From Umbelopsis ramanniana AG (taxonomy: Eukaryota > Mucoromycota > Umbelopsidomycetes > Umbelopsidales > Umbelopsidaceae): a stretch of 64,000 nt of DNA. The stretch lies in assembly GCF_025399195.1 (NCBI RefSeq), contig NW_026252092.1, forward strand, positions 186,001 through 250,000, read 5' to 3'. Under the pieces are notes generated by a model. That model had not been told where the DNA came from. It made no database searches and worked only from the letters and a program-made list of their open reading frames with translations. The translations under genes and the position numbers were made by a program. Shown here in pieces: positions 48,442-59,773 of this stretch (the stretch's first letter is position 1; each line of letters opens with the position of its first letter).

Positions 48442-50376
48442 TATGGGCGCGATGAAGTGAAGAGAAGAAGGTTGAGAGGAAAATGTGAGGGAAGGAAAAA
48501 GTTGGTCGCTTCCTTTTTTCTTTCTTTTGGCGGCCCTGAAGCCGCTGTCATTTTATACGTCTTCCATAGATTCCCAAGCAGGGTAGGGACATTACTAAAT
48601 TCAGCGGTACGACAGGCAGGATCACAATGACAACAATTCACGGACACCTCGTTTGCCACCCGTTTGTGCAACCTTACTGTACCTGTTCAAGCAGACGACG
48701 GGATGTGGTCCGATACGCTCAAGTTCCACTTTTACTACTGTGCCTACGTGATTCATACTGTGGGTATCGATGGTCTAAAGTTTCGTCCTTCCATCAACCT
48801 ATGTAACTTAACATCGGAGACGGAGCCATGTCAGCATAACATTAAGCACACCCCACCTATTGCCCATCCATGCATTCTCAAGACATGGTTGCTTCGAGAA
48901 AAGAGTTCCCGCCTGATCAGCAGAGCTCACAGTCTTTGTTGTAGGGGGAACATGTCCCTACAGAAAGATTGTTTACGTAGGCCAGAAAAGGAAACTAGTA
49001 ACACAGTATGGCAAGACCAACGGAATCCCAACATCCGAAGCGTCCGCATAGAATGTTCAATTGGCCAATGCATCATCCATCGTATTACTGCGATATTGAA
49101 CACACGCTCGAGAAAATGTAACCTAACTATGTGGCGTAGCATAGAACATTTGAATGGAATCATCGCGACCGAACGGCCACAACATATGAAACTTGGTCTT
49201 AGTCGCAGCATAGTGGGCCCGTCGGAGCGGCACGCGAGGCGCTATATTTATTTTTTCTTTGCCATTGACCACAAGTCTACGGAATTCTGTCCGAGTGTAC
49301 ATCCCGTTATAGTCAGTATGCGTTGTCCAGCTCAGCTGCCCATGGTATCACGACCGAAATTTAAAATGTTACAATGTAACGCCTTTTGTTGCTCAAACGG
49401 AACGGTGGCAACCCATTGTCGGCTCCGATGAAGCGAACGATAAAAGAAAAAAAGAATCTCGGTTGGAGAGCCGCTCTACGTATGACAGTATGAAAGAGAA
49501 AACGGACTGTTTAAAAGAAATGAAATCAAAACATACAATATAAAAAGTTCATGTTGGGGGTTGTTCTCATGACGCCAATTGATATCACTCGCTGCTGTGC
49601 ACAGATAGTGAGTGATATAACTACTTTTAAAAAAAAAAGTTCCCATTACGCACAGGCAGCACGTCAGCCTGTTGTCCACATTAATTTTTTTTTTTCGTAT
49701 GCCACATAACATTGACCTTTCCACAAGTGAGATGATCACAGTTTTGGGATCGAAGCTAGGAAACACGCTCCGAGCAACGCCTTTCAGAATACGGATGTTT
49801 TTATTTTCCAATGTTGACAAGTCCATTATATTCATATCTGAGACGCGTTTATTTGTTTTCGCGATACCTCTTAACAACGACCAAACATGTCAACTATTCG
49901 GTATTTCGGCACCTGAAACTTCCAGTCGTTGAGAACCTTTTTGCTCGCTATGGAATGGTCGCTTATGCTCGCTGATGACGGAGCCTGGAATTATCACAAG
50001 ATTTGCATCGATTAAAGGCTTGCGTTCGATCGAACGTGTCCGGAAAATATCCAGGCATGAAGGATGGCTTTGTCAAACTTTCAAAGTGCTTGTACTTCTG
50101 CATCCGGCTACATCTTACAAAACAAGTCTGCACCTGGATGATCCTGTGTATCCAATGCTGTCGAAATAAACCACGTCGGTCATAGCGTTATTTGGCTCGT
50201 ACTACTGGTCATCACTTAGGTTACGCTCGGTAGAATGGCTGGACCAAATGTCCTGTACACAACTTTTTATTCTAGATTCTATTAGGGGTATATAGTCATA
50301 ATTGCTGTGTCTGCGCGTTGCGATTCGATCACTGTGTATATACATGATGGTGTTGGTATGTCATAATTGCTTGCAA
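48442..50376. other. Gene-poor 1.9 kb stretch
   Basis: No recognisable gene. The longest frame (48664-49431, plus, 255 codons) has its first ATG at 48703 and no known domain. Shorter frames at 49476-49877 (minus) and 49672-49932 (plus) overlap in conflict. The first 200 bases are the promoter of the orphan gene. The rest is mostly unassigned. Confidence 0.45.
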
Positions 50377-50810
50377 TCAAGCCTTTGGCTTCTCCGATTC
50401 AGCGGCGACTACCCCAGGAGGTGTCTTCAGGTCTTCTACAACCTTCTTCCCGGACGCATGTTGCAGCCTGCAGACGGTTTGTTAATGGTGCATGCCTTTT
50501 CGACCAAGCTCAAACACATAAAGGCGCTTTTTTTCTTACGTAGAGTATAAAGGGTCGTCTGCATGGTCGACTGGCGTGACTTCATAAAGCGGGGATCCTT
50601 GACACCTGTAAAGTAATGGGTAGGAAGTTGAGTGAGGTGAACGGAAAGCATCTTGAGTACACACGTAAGGTCTTCATACCTTGCAAACACTCGGACAAAC
50701 GGATTGCATATAACTTGAGCCGGACCAATTTCGCATTGGTACTGCAGGACTTCAAGAAGCTCACAGCCTTTGGGTAATGGGGCTGGTTTCTTGTCTGTAT
50801 GCTCGGTCAT
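50377..50810 (-). CDS. SOM1: SOM1-like twin CX9C mitochondrial protein
   Basis: Three short exons, 50680-50810, 50540-50605 and 50377-50467, give 95 residues in phase. The first exon carries CELLEVLQYQC, a CX9C unit. The second, CNPFVRVFARC, is completed across the first intron, so a twin CX9C pattern appears only after splicing. Spacing and the phrases LLEVLQYQC and NPFVRVFARC resemble fungal Som1, a factor of the mitochondrial inner-membrane peptidase (IMP) complex. Import and folding through the Mia40 pathway would be expected. The C-terminal part is hydrophilic. It is divergent from the GlyRS gene with 267 bp between starts. I am fairly sure of the fold type, less of the exact orthology. 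Confidence 0.72.
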
Positions 50811-51077
50811 TCCGTCGTCAAAGGTAGCTGATTCAATTTAAATATTGCGTTACTTTGTCTCGGACGTGATAGGATGCGTTACAATATCGTTTAAGTGTTC
50901 GTTTCCTTCTCACGATACTTTGCTTAACAGCCGGCTCAAAAGTTGAAGCTGTGGGTGGCTTGGATTCCTGACGGATTTGCACGGTTTTTGCGGTCTGCGA
51001 AATTCTGCCGTTTCCAGGGCCCAGTACTGTTGGAATTTTATTTTGACCACTGACAATATCCAAGTGAAAGAGGTCAA
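50811..51077. promoter_or_regulatory. Divergent promoter, SOM1-like and GlyRS
   Basis: A 267-bp gap between divergent starts. No TATA box is evident. A shared promoter is inferred; joint control would fit if both products serve mitochondria. Confidence 0.45.
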
Positions 51078-52799
51078 ATGGCACAGGCACAAAGATTCCG
51101 TGCGCTACTGGATCTATGCAAACGAAGGGGATTCCTTTTTCAATCGGCCGAAATTCATGGTGGTCTTCGAGGTGCATATGACTATGGCCCGCTTGGTGTA
51201 GAGCTGAAGAAGAATATTGCTCAATCTTGGTGGAGGAGGAATGTCTACTTTCGTGACAATGTGGTCGGCATTGATACCAGTATCGTCACTCCACACAATG
51301 TCTTGAAAGCTTCTGGGCACGTTGATGAATTTACAGACGCGTTGGTGGATTGCTTGTTAACAAAAGAGCGGTTCCGACCAGACAAGGCACCGCCAATCAA
51401 CTTCAAACAGGACAAGGGTCAATCTTCAGGCAAGATATCCATTATTTCACCTGATAAGGAAACAGCAAAGTTATGGGAACAAAAGATTCAAAACGAACTT
51501 GCTCCTGGTGCTGTAGTCACTCGGCAAGGAAAGGAAGTGTTGTTACATGTGAAGGAAATGACAACCACAACGTATGGTAAACCATCTGGCAGCATTGTTT
51601 TGGAAACCATCTCGGGATCAAACCTCACAATGCCATATCATGGATATGCAGAGCCAGCTACCAACTCACCATTTTTGACTGACGAGCGACCTTTCAATTT
51701 GATGTTCAAGACATTCCTAGACCCTATTGATCCAATCGACCGAGTCATCAAAACAACCATAGAAAACGATACCTCAGATGCTAGAACAATAAGAGACCAA
51801 GTCGACAACGTGCTACGTCCTTCTACCGTGTATCTCCGACCAGAGACTGCCCAAGGAGTGTTTATCAACTTTAACCAAGTTATGCGAACGATGAAAACAA
51901 AATTGCCGTTTGGAATTGCTCAAATGGGAAAATCGTTCCGAAATGAAATCAGATTAGAACATGCTATCTTCCGCACTCCAGAATTTGAACAGCTAGAACT
52001 GGAATATTTTACAGCACCCTGGGAATCGTCAGCATGGTTCCAATACTGGCAGAAGGATCGACTTGCTTGGTGGTTGGAGCACGCAAACAACAAAGCGGAT
52101 ATTCGGACCAGGAACCATGAAGCAGATGAAATGGCTCATTATGCGAAGGGTTGCATGGATGTCGAGTACAAGTTCCCATGGGGATGGGGAGAAGTGGAAG
52201 GTGTTGCCAACCGCGGAAACTACGATCTCACGCAACATATGAAGGCTACTGGTGAAAATTTCGAAGTACTCGAAGACAAGCCTATCGTCTCGTCTCACCT
52301 AAAAGAAACAGCCCTTATCACTTCAGTACCTCAAGAACCGACACGATTTGTACCCACAGTTATAGAAAGCTCATGTGGTCTCAATCGCGCTTTGTTAGCT
52401 TTCCTCTGTGACGCTTTCCAACAAGTTCAGGAACCTGGTAAGGAAAGTCGAACGGTATTGAAGTTACACCCTCGATTTGCGCCTGTCAAGTGCGCTATTA
52501 TGCCTCTTACGGGCAACGCAGAATTCCAGCCATATGTTGAGAAGGTCGCGAGATCATTGAGACGCCAAGGTTTATACACAGTGATTGAAGCGCAGAAATT
52601 ACGCATTGGAAAGCGATACTATCGTCATGACGAGATTGGTACACCTTTCTGTATCACTGTTGACCACCAAACTCTGGAAGACCAGACCGTAACCATCCGC
52701 GATCGCGATACCGCCGAGCAACATAGAATCCCAATCACCGATGTTAGTTCCATCATCAATGAAAAAATATGGGGCGATGAGGCTCCGGAACTAGAGTAG
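51078..52799 (+). CDS. Glycyl-tRNA synthetase, bacterial-type class II (alpha2)
   Basis: Charges tRNA-Gly. A single exon of 573 residues; the ATG at 51078 is the first after an in-frame stop, so the N-terminus is short (MAQAQRFRALLDLCKRRGF). Class II motifs are clear: GGLRGAYDYGPLGVELK, VYLRPETAQGVFINF, PFGIAQMGKSFRNEI (motif 2), ELEYFTAPWE, VEGVANRGNYDL, ESSCGLNRALLAFLCD (motif 3), and the anticodon-binding end with RHDEIGTPFCITVD and VTIRDRDT. The phrasing (RRGFLFQS, AQSWWRRNVYFRDNVVGIDTS) is that of bacterial dimeric GlyRS, not the usual eukaryotic Grs1, which is near 690 residues. The basic N-terminus might target mitochondria, but this is not certain. Function firm; origin inferred. Confidence 0.93.
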   Translation: MAQAQRFRALLDLCKRRGFLFQSAEIHGGLRGAYDYGPLGVELKKNIAQSWWRRNVYFRDNVVGIDTSIVTPHNVLKASGHVDEFTDALVDCLLTKERFRPDKAPPINFKQDKGQSSGKISIISPDKETAKLWEQKIQNELAPGAVVTRQGKEVLLHVKEMTTTTYGKPSGSIVLETISGSNLTMPYHGYAEPATNSPFLTDERPFNLMFKTFLDPIDPIDRVIKTTIENDTSDARTIRDQVDNVLRPSTVYLRPETAQGVFINFNQVMRTMKTKLPFGIAQMGKSFRNEIRLEHAIFRTPEFEQLELEYFTAPWESSAWFQYWQKDRLAWWLEHANNKADIRTRNHEADEMAHYAKGCMDVEYKFPWGWGEVEGVANRGNYDLTQHMKATGENFEVLEDKPIVSSHLKETALITSVPQEPTRFVPTVIESSCGLNRALLAFLCDAFQQVQEPGKESRTVLKLHPRFAPVKCAIMPLTGNAEFQPYVEKVARSLRRQGLYTVIEAQKLRIGKRYYRHDEIGTPFCITVDHQTLEDQTVTIRDRDTAEQHRIPITDVSSIINEKIWGDEAPELE

Positions 52800-53584
52800 A
52801 ATTATCTGTAGGCTTACTGTTGTATATACGAGCTCCTGAATATAGAAAAAAAAAGTTATCATGGTTTTAATGAATGATATGAGCTGAATTCTTATTGCTT
52901 CCGTGTAATCGATTTGGATATCGTCGGTAGCAGAAGTGACAATCGTTATAAGGCAGTTGGGGAGTGTAGGCGTGGTGAACGCCGCAATTCAATCAAAGCT
53001 GCTGTGGAAGACGAAATACAGTTCAAAATGCGACTGCATCCACTGTCCTATGTTGTTCTTGCATCTCAAAACGAGATAAACATAATATAAACAGAATAGA
53101 CAGGATTGGTAACATTGCTGAAAAAAAATACTCGACTACGCGAAATCAACAACATCAACAACAAATGGGCTGTGCCAGGAACAACAGAACCTTCGTAAAA
53201 CGGCTGGAACTTGCTACATCTTCTTTTTCCACATTAAGAAAACATTAACAATCGGATTTGAATCAATTCCTCGTTTTTACATTACTCAAGGCGGTCTCGA
53301 TGATCGCGCCCTTGGCGCAGTGACAGATCTTGCCATAACTTTAAGATTGGGTATCCTCATTTTCATGTGCATGGTCAAAATAAACAATAGGGAATGGATC
53401 ATCAGTCTGCATGAACCGTATATCATTCCTTTACAAAGGTACTTGGAACAATGTTCCATGGAATCGCTTTGGGCATGTGCTCTCAATACTCATTTATAAC
53501 TTTATTGATAATATGACATGCCTTAGATAAAGTAATATCCATGTTGGAGAGCATGCAAAAAAATATGTTTGTTAGATATAGTTT
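52800..53584. other. Intergenic, 3' sides of GlyRS and the aspartic proteinase
   Basis: 785 bases between two convergent stops. Short A-runs are present (for example near 52846-52854 and 53121). No gene was recognised. Confidence 0.5.
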
Positions 53585-55014
53585 TTATACATCGCCTGCC
53601 AATGGTGCAATTTGCACACTGGGGTCAGCGGTGTTGAAAATGCAGTAGTTGTTCTTGAGGAAGACGTCACCAAGGATGGCGAAATCCATACCAGCCGAAC
53701 CGAAAGCAGCAATGTTCTAAAAGAAAAGCCGTTAGTTTTCATAACAGGTCTCGTACACTAAAGCTGTATATATTTTACCTTTCCCTGATATTGTTCGAAG
53801 ACCAAGTCAGAAGAGGGAACGGTGAAGGTGGCACCGTTGATAGTGAATGTCAAGTCGGACAAGTTAGAGGTGTCGTCTGGGAGAGTATAAGTTCCATCAC
53901 CGTTGTTAGTGGCATTAAATTGTTGAGCGATTTGATCAGCCTGCTGTTGAGGAAGAAGAAGAAGAGTGGTTCCAGTATCCAGAATTCCCGAGAATGAACC
54001 CGTTGAAGTGCTTCCAGCAGCCAAGTCATCTACAGTGATACCCCAGAACCCTTGGGAGTTGTCGACTGGGACGGTCGTCAATGTGCCGCCGACCTTGGAC
54101 TCATCGTAGCCGCCAAAAATATATTCACCACCACCTCCATTCTTTTCCTTGCCGAGGAACACTCCAAAGATGGGTTGGTTGATCAAGTTTTGCGAAACCA
54201 GGTTATCGGTTGGTGTTTTCACTCCTTGCACAGTAGTGATGGTGTCGAAAGCCAAGCTGAAGGAAGAAAGAATGCTACTCAGTAAGCCATTCCAAATACC
54301 GGTGCACGTCTACGATGACACTTACCCAAGAAGACCATCGATAGGTCCAGAGCTAAAAGAGTCCGAGATGGTCTTTGCCAATTCAATAGTCTGGTCTAGG
54401 TTGATGTAGAAATTTAAGCATACATTTTTTTAGTTCGCTCAAATTTCACAAGCTAATAACTCACTCTTTATGGCAAGATCTCCAAGATACAGGGTGTCAG
54501 TACCTAGAACACCAGAGGATGTTGAGCCCTATATTTTGAACGCGACGCCAAAGTAGGACGAAAGATAAGAAACAAGGTTAGGTATGCAGCTCATTTTGCT
54601 GGGCATGATGTAGGAAGTCCTACTTACGTCGCCGTATGAAATCTTCCATGGTCTGCCGTCCTTTTTGTATGTGCTTGATTTTGTGGGATCATATTTGTTC
54701 TTTCCAGACTCAGTGGAGTCTCCAAGAGTGCTACAGAACCACAGATCACTGGATCCAGTATCAAAATCCAGCTTGAAGTTTTGCTTGGGAGTACCAATGG
54801 ATACGTTTGCGTAGTATTCAACGTCAGTGCCATCATCTGTGACCGGTACATCGCCTGTTGCTGAGACACCAATGGCAGCTTTGATACTGACAACGGTGTT
54901 ATGATTGAAGTGACGAAGTTTATTCTGCACTACACGATAAATCTGAGCTGAGGCAGATGGTCTGAAGTTTGGGTTGGTAACAAGTTTAACGGCAGTTCCT
55001 GAAGCGATAGTCAT
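53585..55014 (-). CDS. Rhizopuspepsin-type aspartic proteinase lacking a signal peptide
   Basis: A1-family aspartic proteinase. Exons 54628-55014, 54465-54528, 54326-54395, 53779-54256 and 53585-53716 give 376 residues in phase. Both catalytic motifs are present: DFDTGSSDLW and GILDTGTTLL; the flap is in the WKISYGD-GSTSSG region across an intron. PIFGVFLGKEKNGGGGEYIFGG and the DFAILGDVFLKNNY end are typical of Mucorales enzymes. The N-terminus MTIASGTAVKLVTNP begins directly in the usual propeptide and has no hydrophobic leader. A TATA-like box 45 bp upstream leaves no room for a signal exon. It may therefore act inside the cell, unlike secreted rhizopuspepsins. Confidence 0.92.
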
Positions 55015-55984
55015 TTTGGGAACAAGTATATGAGTTCACATATGGAGACTGATCTCGGTTTAAATAGGGTCGTTCGGTACCCTGACATCAGGCTTATGTC
55101 AGGAAAAACAGGTGCGTACGTGACAATACAGGAGAGTCTAGGATCCACATATTATGGTTTTTCGCATATCCAATTATGGTAAAAATAACTTTAACCATCG
55201 ATGATCACGCTAGGATGCCTCGGCCGTCGTGGAATATAGCTCTGGGTTTGTCACGATAGCTCAAAGAAACTATCCAAAGTGACCCTCGCTTTCACAAAAT
55301 AGTCTAGAGAAATGCGAATGATAGCGAGTTCATCTTATGGCTTGAACACTTTACGTAAGTCAAGCGTCCAGCTAAGGGGGAAGTATGCCTTATATACCCA
55401 GTGACCTTATCGCGCACAGTAGTGATGCTGTAAGTTTCTCATGCTCACCGATAGTATGCATGCCTAGTTTTTATCCAACTTCGCTTTGGCATAGAGGGAA
55501 CACGTTTTCTTCATGACTGGCTGTCTGCCTTTGTAAAGTTAATTTAGAACAGCGTAGAATCCAATGAAAAGATCGCCAAGCCAGTGATACTCACGCTGTC
55601 TTCCGCGGCATAGAGTTGGTACGCGGGACACGCCGATCCATCCCACAAACCGTTTGAAAAGATATACTTTTTTCTTCATGTTGAGTACGGTACTGTTAAT
55701 TCACCCTCAACCATAGCAAAAAATGTTTGGCAGGATCTACCATATTATTTCCTTCTTTCCGATTTAGTATGGCAAGATCACCCTATCATCCAGTATTTAA
55801 AATTAAAATGACGTGAATAACCTTATGCGATCATGCAGTGTCACAAAAGTAGCACATGCAGCGTTTACCAGTCCGAACATTACAGTGTGAGCTCCAAAGG
55901 GTCATAATTATAAGAACGCTTGTTTATTATAAAATGGCTTAGGGGCCATTGGCTTAGTCGGTCAATACCGATAAATTTATATCT
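55015..55984. other. Intergenic, proteinase promoter
   Basis: 970 bases between the proteinase start and the stop of the minus-strand muniscin. Apart from the TATA-like box listed separately, no gene or motif was recognised. Confidence 0.5.
55059..55066 (-). promoter_or_regulatory. TATA-like box of the aspartic proteinase
   Basis: TATTTAAA on the minus strand, 45 bases before the ATG. Transcription would be expected to begin roughly 10-20 bases before the ATG, which supports the chosen start. Confidence 0.55.
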
Positions 55985-58900
55985 CTAAGAAGTGCCAATC
56001 ACACGACCTGATCGCAGGGTCCGGTGAATTACTTGGGCTTGGACTCGATGATAATTGCTTTCCATAGGTTGTTCGATAGTTGTGATAGAAATATTGGAGG
56101 CACTGGGTCCATCGCTACTAAAGGTCAGTGCCACCATTGGCTGAGTTGTAGTGGTGTTAGGGGTGATGGCAAATCTTGCAAGAAGTTGGTTTGAGGACCC
56201 ATCCATTTTGATGTTGTCTGCATCCCAAGATAGAACAGTACGTTCAGGATTCCATGTACCTTGAGGCGTGCTCTGAACTGATGTAACATTCTTGCTTCCA
56301 GGTTTGACCCAGAGAGTTGCGTGTTTTGCTGTCATATTGGTATTTGCTTGGTACTTGATCATTAGCTTAACACAAGTTTCTTCCACGCGCCAGGCTGGAA
56401 TGAAATTAATAGGTAAAACGTCGTTGCTGCTAATGCTGGACGGCTTTAACTTGTACTTGAAGCACACAACATTTCTTCCTCGCAATGCTGAAGCTTCAGC
56501 TCGACCAATTCCAAAAATACCTTCTTCTTCGTTAAGAATACGTAATATATTTTTGTTCGGCAAGAGGCTTTCGATATTGTTTTGCTTCTCCAGTCGGAAC
56601 ACCAACATATCTGCAGTATTTGCAGGTCCACTGCATTGCAACGCGATTTCTCCAATGACCTGGATTTGCTCAAGCTCTCCGTTAGTCAGCTTGAGGTTCA
56701 CAGTTTCTACAATAGAAGCAGCCAGACTAAGTGATGAAGATTCCTCAACAGTTGGTAATGGTGAGTGCATAGCAGGAAGCTCCATAGATCCCATAGTCGG
56801 GCTAGCCGAAACTGATGAAGAGGGTGTCATAGATGTGGGTGAATGATGTGATTCCACAGAGGAAGCTAAGAAAGGATTGTAACTATTAGAATCAAACGTC
56901 GACACTGATGCGTCCCGAACCACGCCGTGAGGGGTTGCGACATTGAGCGACGCATCGGTTGGCCATCTTTCATTAAGTGTGCTATTACGAGCAGGGCTAT
57001 AGAATAAAATGCAAGTACGTTATGTTACTGTAGTCTTAAAAAAATAATTCAATGCTGGTTGCCATAATACATACTCTCGCCTTCCTCGAGGACGCCGTGG
57101 AACGCTTGAATTTTTCTAATATTTTGAATATGTTAGAACATTGCTGAAACCAATATTTCTCATTACCTTACCAACCTCTTTTAGCATTGAAGCCATCCTT
57201 TGCAGTGTATGGTTGTCCTCCTCATTTTCTTCGTGCACCGTGTTTTGCTTTATATCAACGTGGTATTTGACATTGGCACTATAGAGTCAAACATGTAAGC
57301 CATTGGTTTCAAAATTTTGCACAAATATGAGGTGCTGAGAAACTTACCGTTGCTGCTCGTCATCGAACAATCCATCACTCACATTATCTCCTGTATCAAA
57401 ATCTGGTATCCGAGATTTGGTTGCTGGGGGTACTGAATAACCCTGTTCATCAACAGGTACTGCGGATGGTGATTGGATAGGTAATGAGGTATCACTGAGC
57501 TTCCTGGCAGATGTGTAATATTGGCGGGAATCGGCCTGTTCTATTTGTCGCCGGCCTGGAGATGGTGGTTCTGTGATGATTTCCATTTGAGAATTATAGT
57601 CGCTAGGCGTGTCATTGAGTTTCTCGGCCTTTGGCTTTCGTCGTATCGAAGTCAGGGCAGAGAACACTGGAGGAGATGTTAATCACTTTGCATAAATAAT
57701 GCTAAAATTTGCACAACGTTCAAAGCAATCACTTACATTTACTATCTCTGTTTGAAGACTTTCTAGGAGCTCCATTGGATAGAGTGCCTGTTGGCCGAGG
57801 AAGGAGTTGGGGACTTGGTTGTTGTGGAACTGAAGTTGATGTTAGAGTTCGAGTCGTACTTGGAGGAGCAACTGGAGCTGGAGCTGGAGCAGGGGCTGGA
57901 GCAGAAAGTGGGACTGCTGCAGGAGCAGTTCTCGTTGGGGTTGGTTGTGTGTTCTGAATGGAATCTTGGACACGTGGTTGTAGCACTTTGAGGTTTCTTC
58001 CATGTGTTTGAGCAAAACTGTTCACTTCTTCCTCTACATCGTAACTGATACAAAGAGACAATGTTGTATCCGCCATCTGTACAATTTTACACATTTAGAT
58101 CAGCCGCCATGTACACTATCAAATAAGTACAATTACATAGAAAACTTACACTAATTTGTTGCTTCAAGTGCTCTGTTTGAATTTCCTCAAACTTTTGAAT
58201 AGTCCTCTTGACGTGATCCAGCCGCCGCGTGTCAGCCACTTGGAGATCCTAATATGCAATCTTAGTAAGCTTCCCTTATACTGGAAAATTTACTTATACT
58301 GTCGACGAGAACTCACTGAGAGGATTTCTGGACCTTTAACTGACCAGGTCGATTCTGCCTGATTTTGAAGTACATTTTTCTCGCTGGTTCCCCGTTTGAA
58401 CAGAATAGATCCTGTGCGATCCAGACCTTTCTTGTTCTACACATATGTAACATTACAATCAATTGGCTTGTTGTACGAAAATATATAAATAGGGCAAAAT
58501 AATACCCACCTTTTTGTTCTTCTTTCCGCTTGTAGCAAATTCGCTCATGCCATGCTGTAACATCTGAGATTCAATGGCTTTAGCGTAAGGTGCCCTTTGC
58601 GCTGTAGACCGTGCGATGAACATACCTGTAGTGGTGCATGATATCTCTGAGATTGATTTCTCATCTCCACTTCGATTTCAGCCATGATGGAATGCGCTAA
58701 CGCAGCATGTATGTTCGAGGTCTCTGTCAACTCATCTAACAACTTTGACCAAACTGGTGCCAGTTTCCTATAGGTAGGTTACACAATGTTGTAGCGTTAG
58801 CCATGTTGCCGGTGCGGAGAGAGGAGCGGGGCAAGATATGGCATTGCCAGTACACTTACCCTAGCACTGTTGGATCTGACATAAATAACTTCTTCGACGA

Positions 58901-59291
58901 CTTTACGAGGCTTTTAGCATATTGATCCTCTATGGATGCTCTAGATGATGAGGAAAAAGAATTGGTTTTAAATATATGCCCAGTTGTAATAATAATAATT
59001 CAAACAGCTGCCATTAAGTCGAGTTGTATGAAATCATAATCTGTACCTCTCTTTGAAATAGTCAGCTAATTCTGTATCCAGCTTTTGAGCGTCTTTATAT
59101 CGATTTGATAATATATCTAGACCCACTTCTGGATTCTCGGTCTGATGTAAGCCATGACGAGTAGTGAGCGTTAAAAAGCGAGTTTCCAGGTGTTTCATAG
59201 TCAGTGACTATGCATTCAGCTTCATACTCACCAAGAATGCTCGCACATAGGGCATGTTGTGGGTACGCCCACTTTCATTAGCACTTGCCAT
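55985..59291 (-). CDS. SYP1: Muniscin (Syp1/FCHo-type F-BAR and mu-homology protein), copy B
   Basis: Early endocytic adaptor that bends membrane and binds cargo at clathrin sites. Twelve exons (59232-59291, 59047-59141, 58860-58940, 58626-58767, 58510-58554, 58317-58436, 58150-58248, 57737-58076, 57348-57666, 57176-57278, 57075-57115, 55985-56996) sum to 818 residues in phase. The F-BAR domain fills about 15-270 (TENPEVGLDILSNRYKDAQKL, SIEDQYAKSLVKSSKK). A Pro/Ala-rich segment (about 270-330) and a Ser-rich linker with one NPF motif (YNPFLAS) follow, then the mu-homology domain (about 573-818). The start at 59291 matches the paralog; an in-frame ATG at 59396 would add 35 residues. It is head to head with its paralog. 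Confidence 0.9.
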
Positions 59292-59773
59292 TACAATGTA
59301 ATTCAGAGAGAATGGTAGATCATAAACAGTTTCACCCCACCTCATAATAAAAAAAGGCAATTTTTCTTCCCGCTTTGTGTCGCACTTGGAATCCATCTTC
59401 CCGAAACCCCCATTTGTTCACTTTATACCCTACACCACAACGCCATTCTCATACCCTTCGTTATATACGCAAAAACGGTTTATAAATGATTTTTCAATAA
59501 TCAATAAAATGATAAGGTGAACGTATGAGAGCTATTTTACTTATTTTTACCATTATGGGCATCAAGTACGAGCTGAGATTGCAAAGGGAGCACCAAAAAT
59601 ACGCTGGTGGGCAGTCATAGCCTGGGTCCATCATCTTTACGCACTCCATTCCTTTTTTTCGATTAGATTGAGCTGATACAGCCAGCCCATTGTATATCTT
59701 AATCTATAACGCAATATAATCCCTCCATCCTTTTTCACCTCCAAAACTTTGGCGTCAGCGCAAATCGTCCAAA
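59292..59773. promoter_or_regulatory. Shared divergent promoter of the two muniscin genes
   Basis: A 482-bp gap between the two divergent paralog starts. No symmetric palindrome or clear TATA box was found by eye. It probably drives both genes, which is inference from layout. Confidence 0.5.

Noticed and set aside
49476-49932. Opposed frames (49476-49877 minus, 49672-49932 plus)
   Set aside because: They overlap on opposite strands, lack domains and contain low-complexity runs.
53286-53486. 66-codon minus-strand frame downstream of the aspartic proteinase
   Set aside because: Short, no domain, located in the 3' UTR zone.
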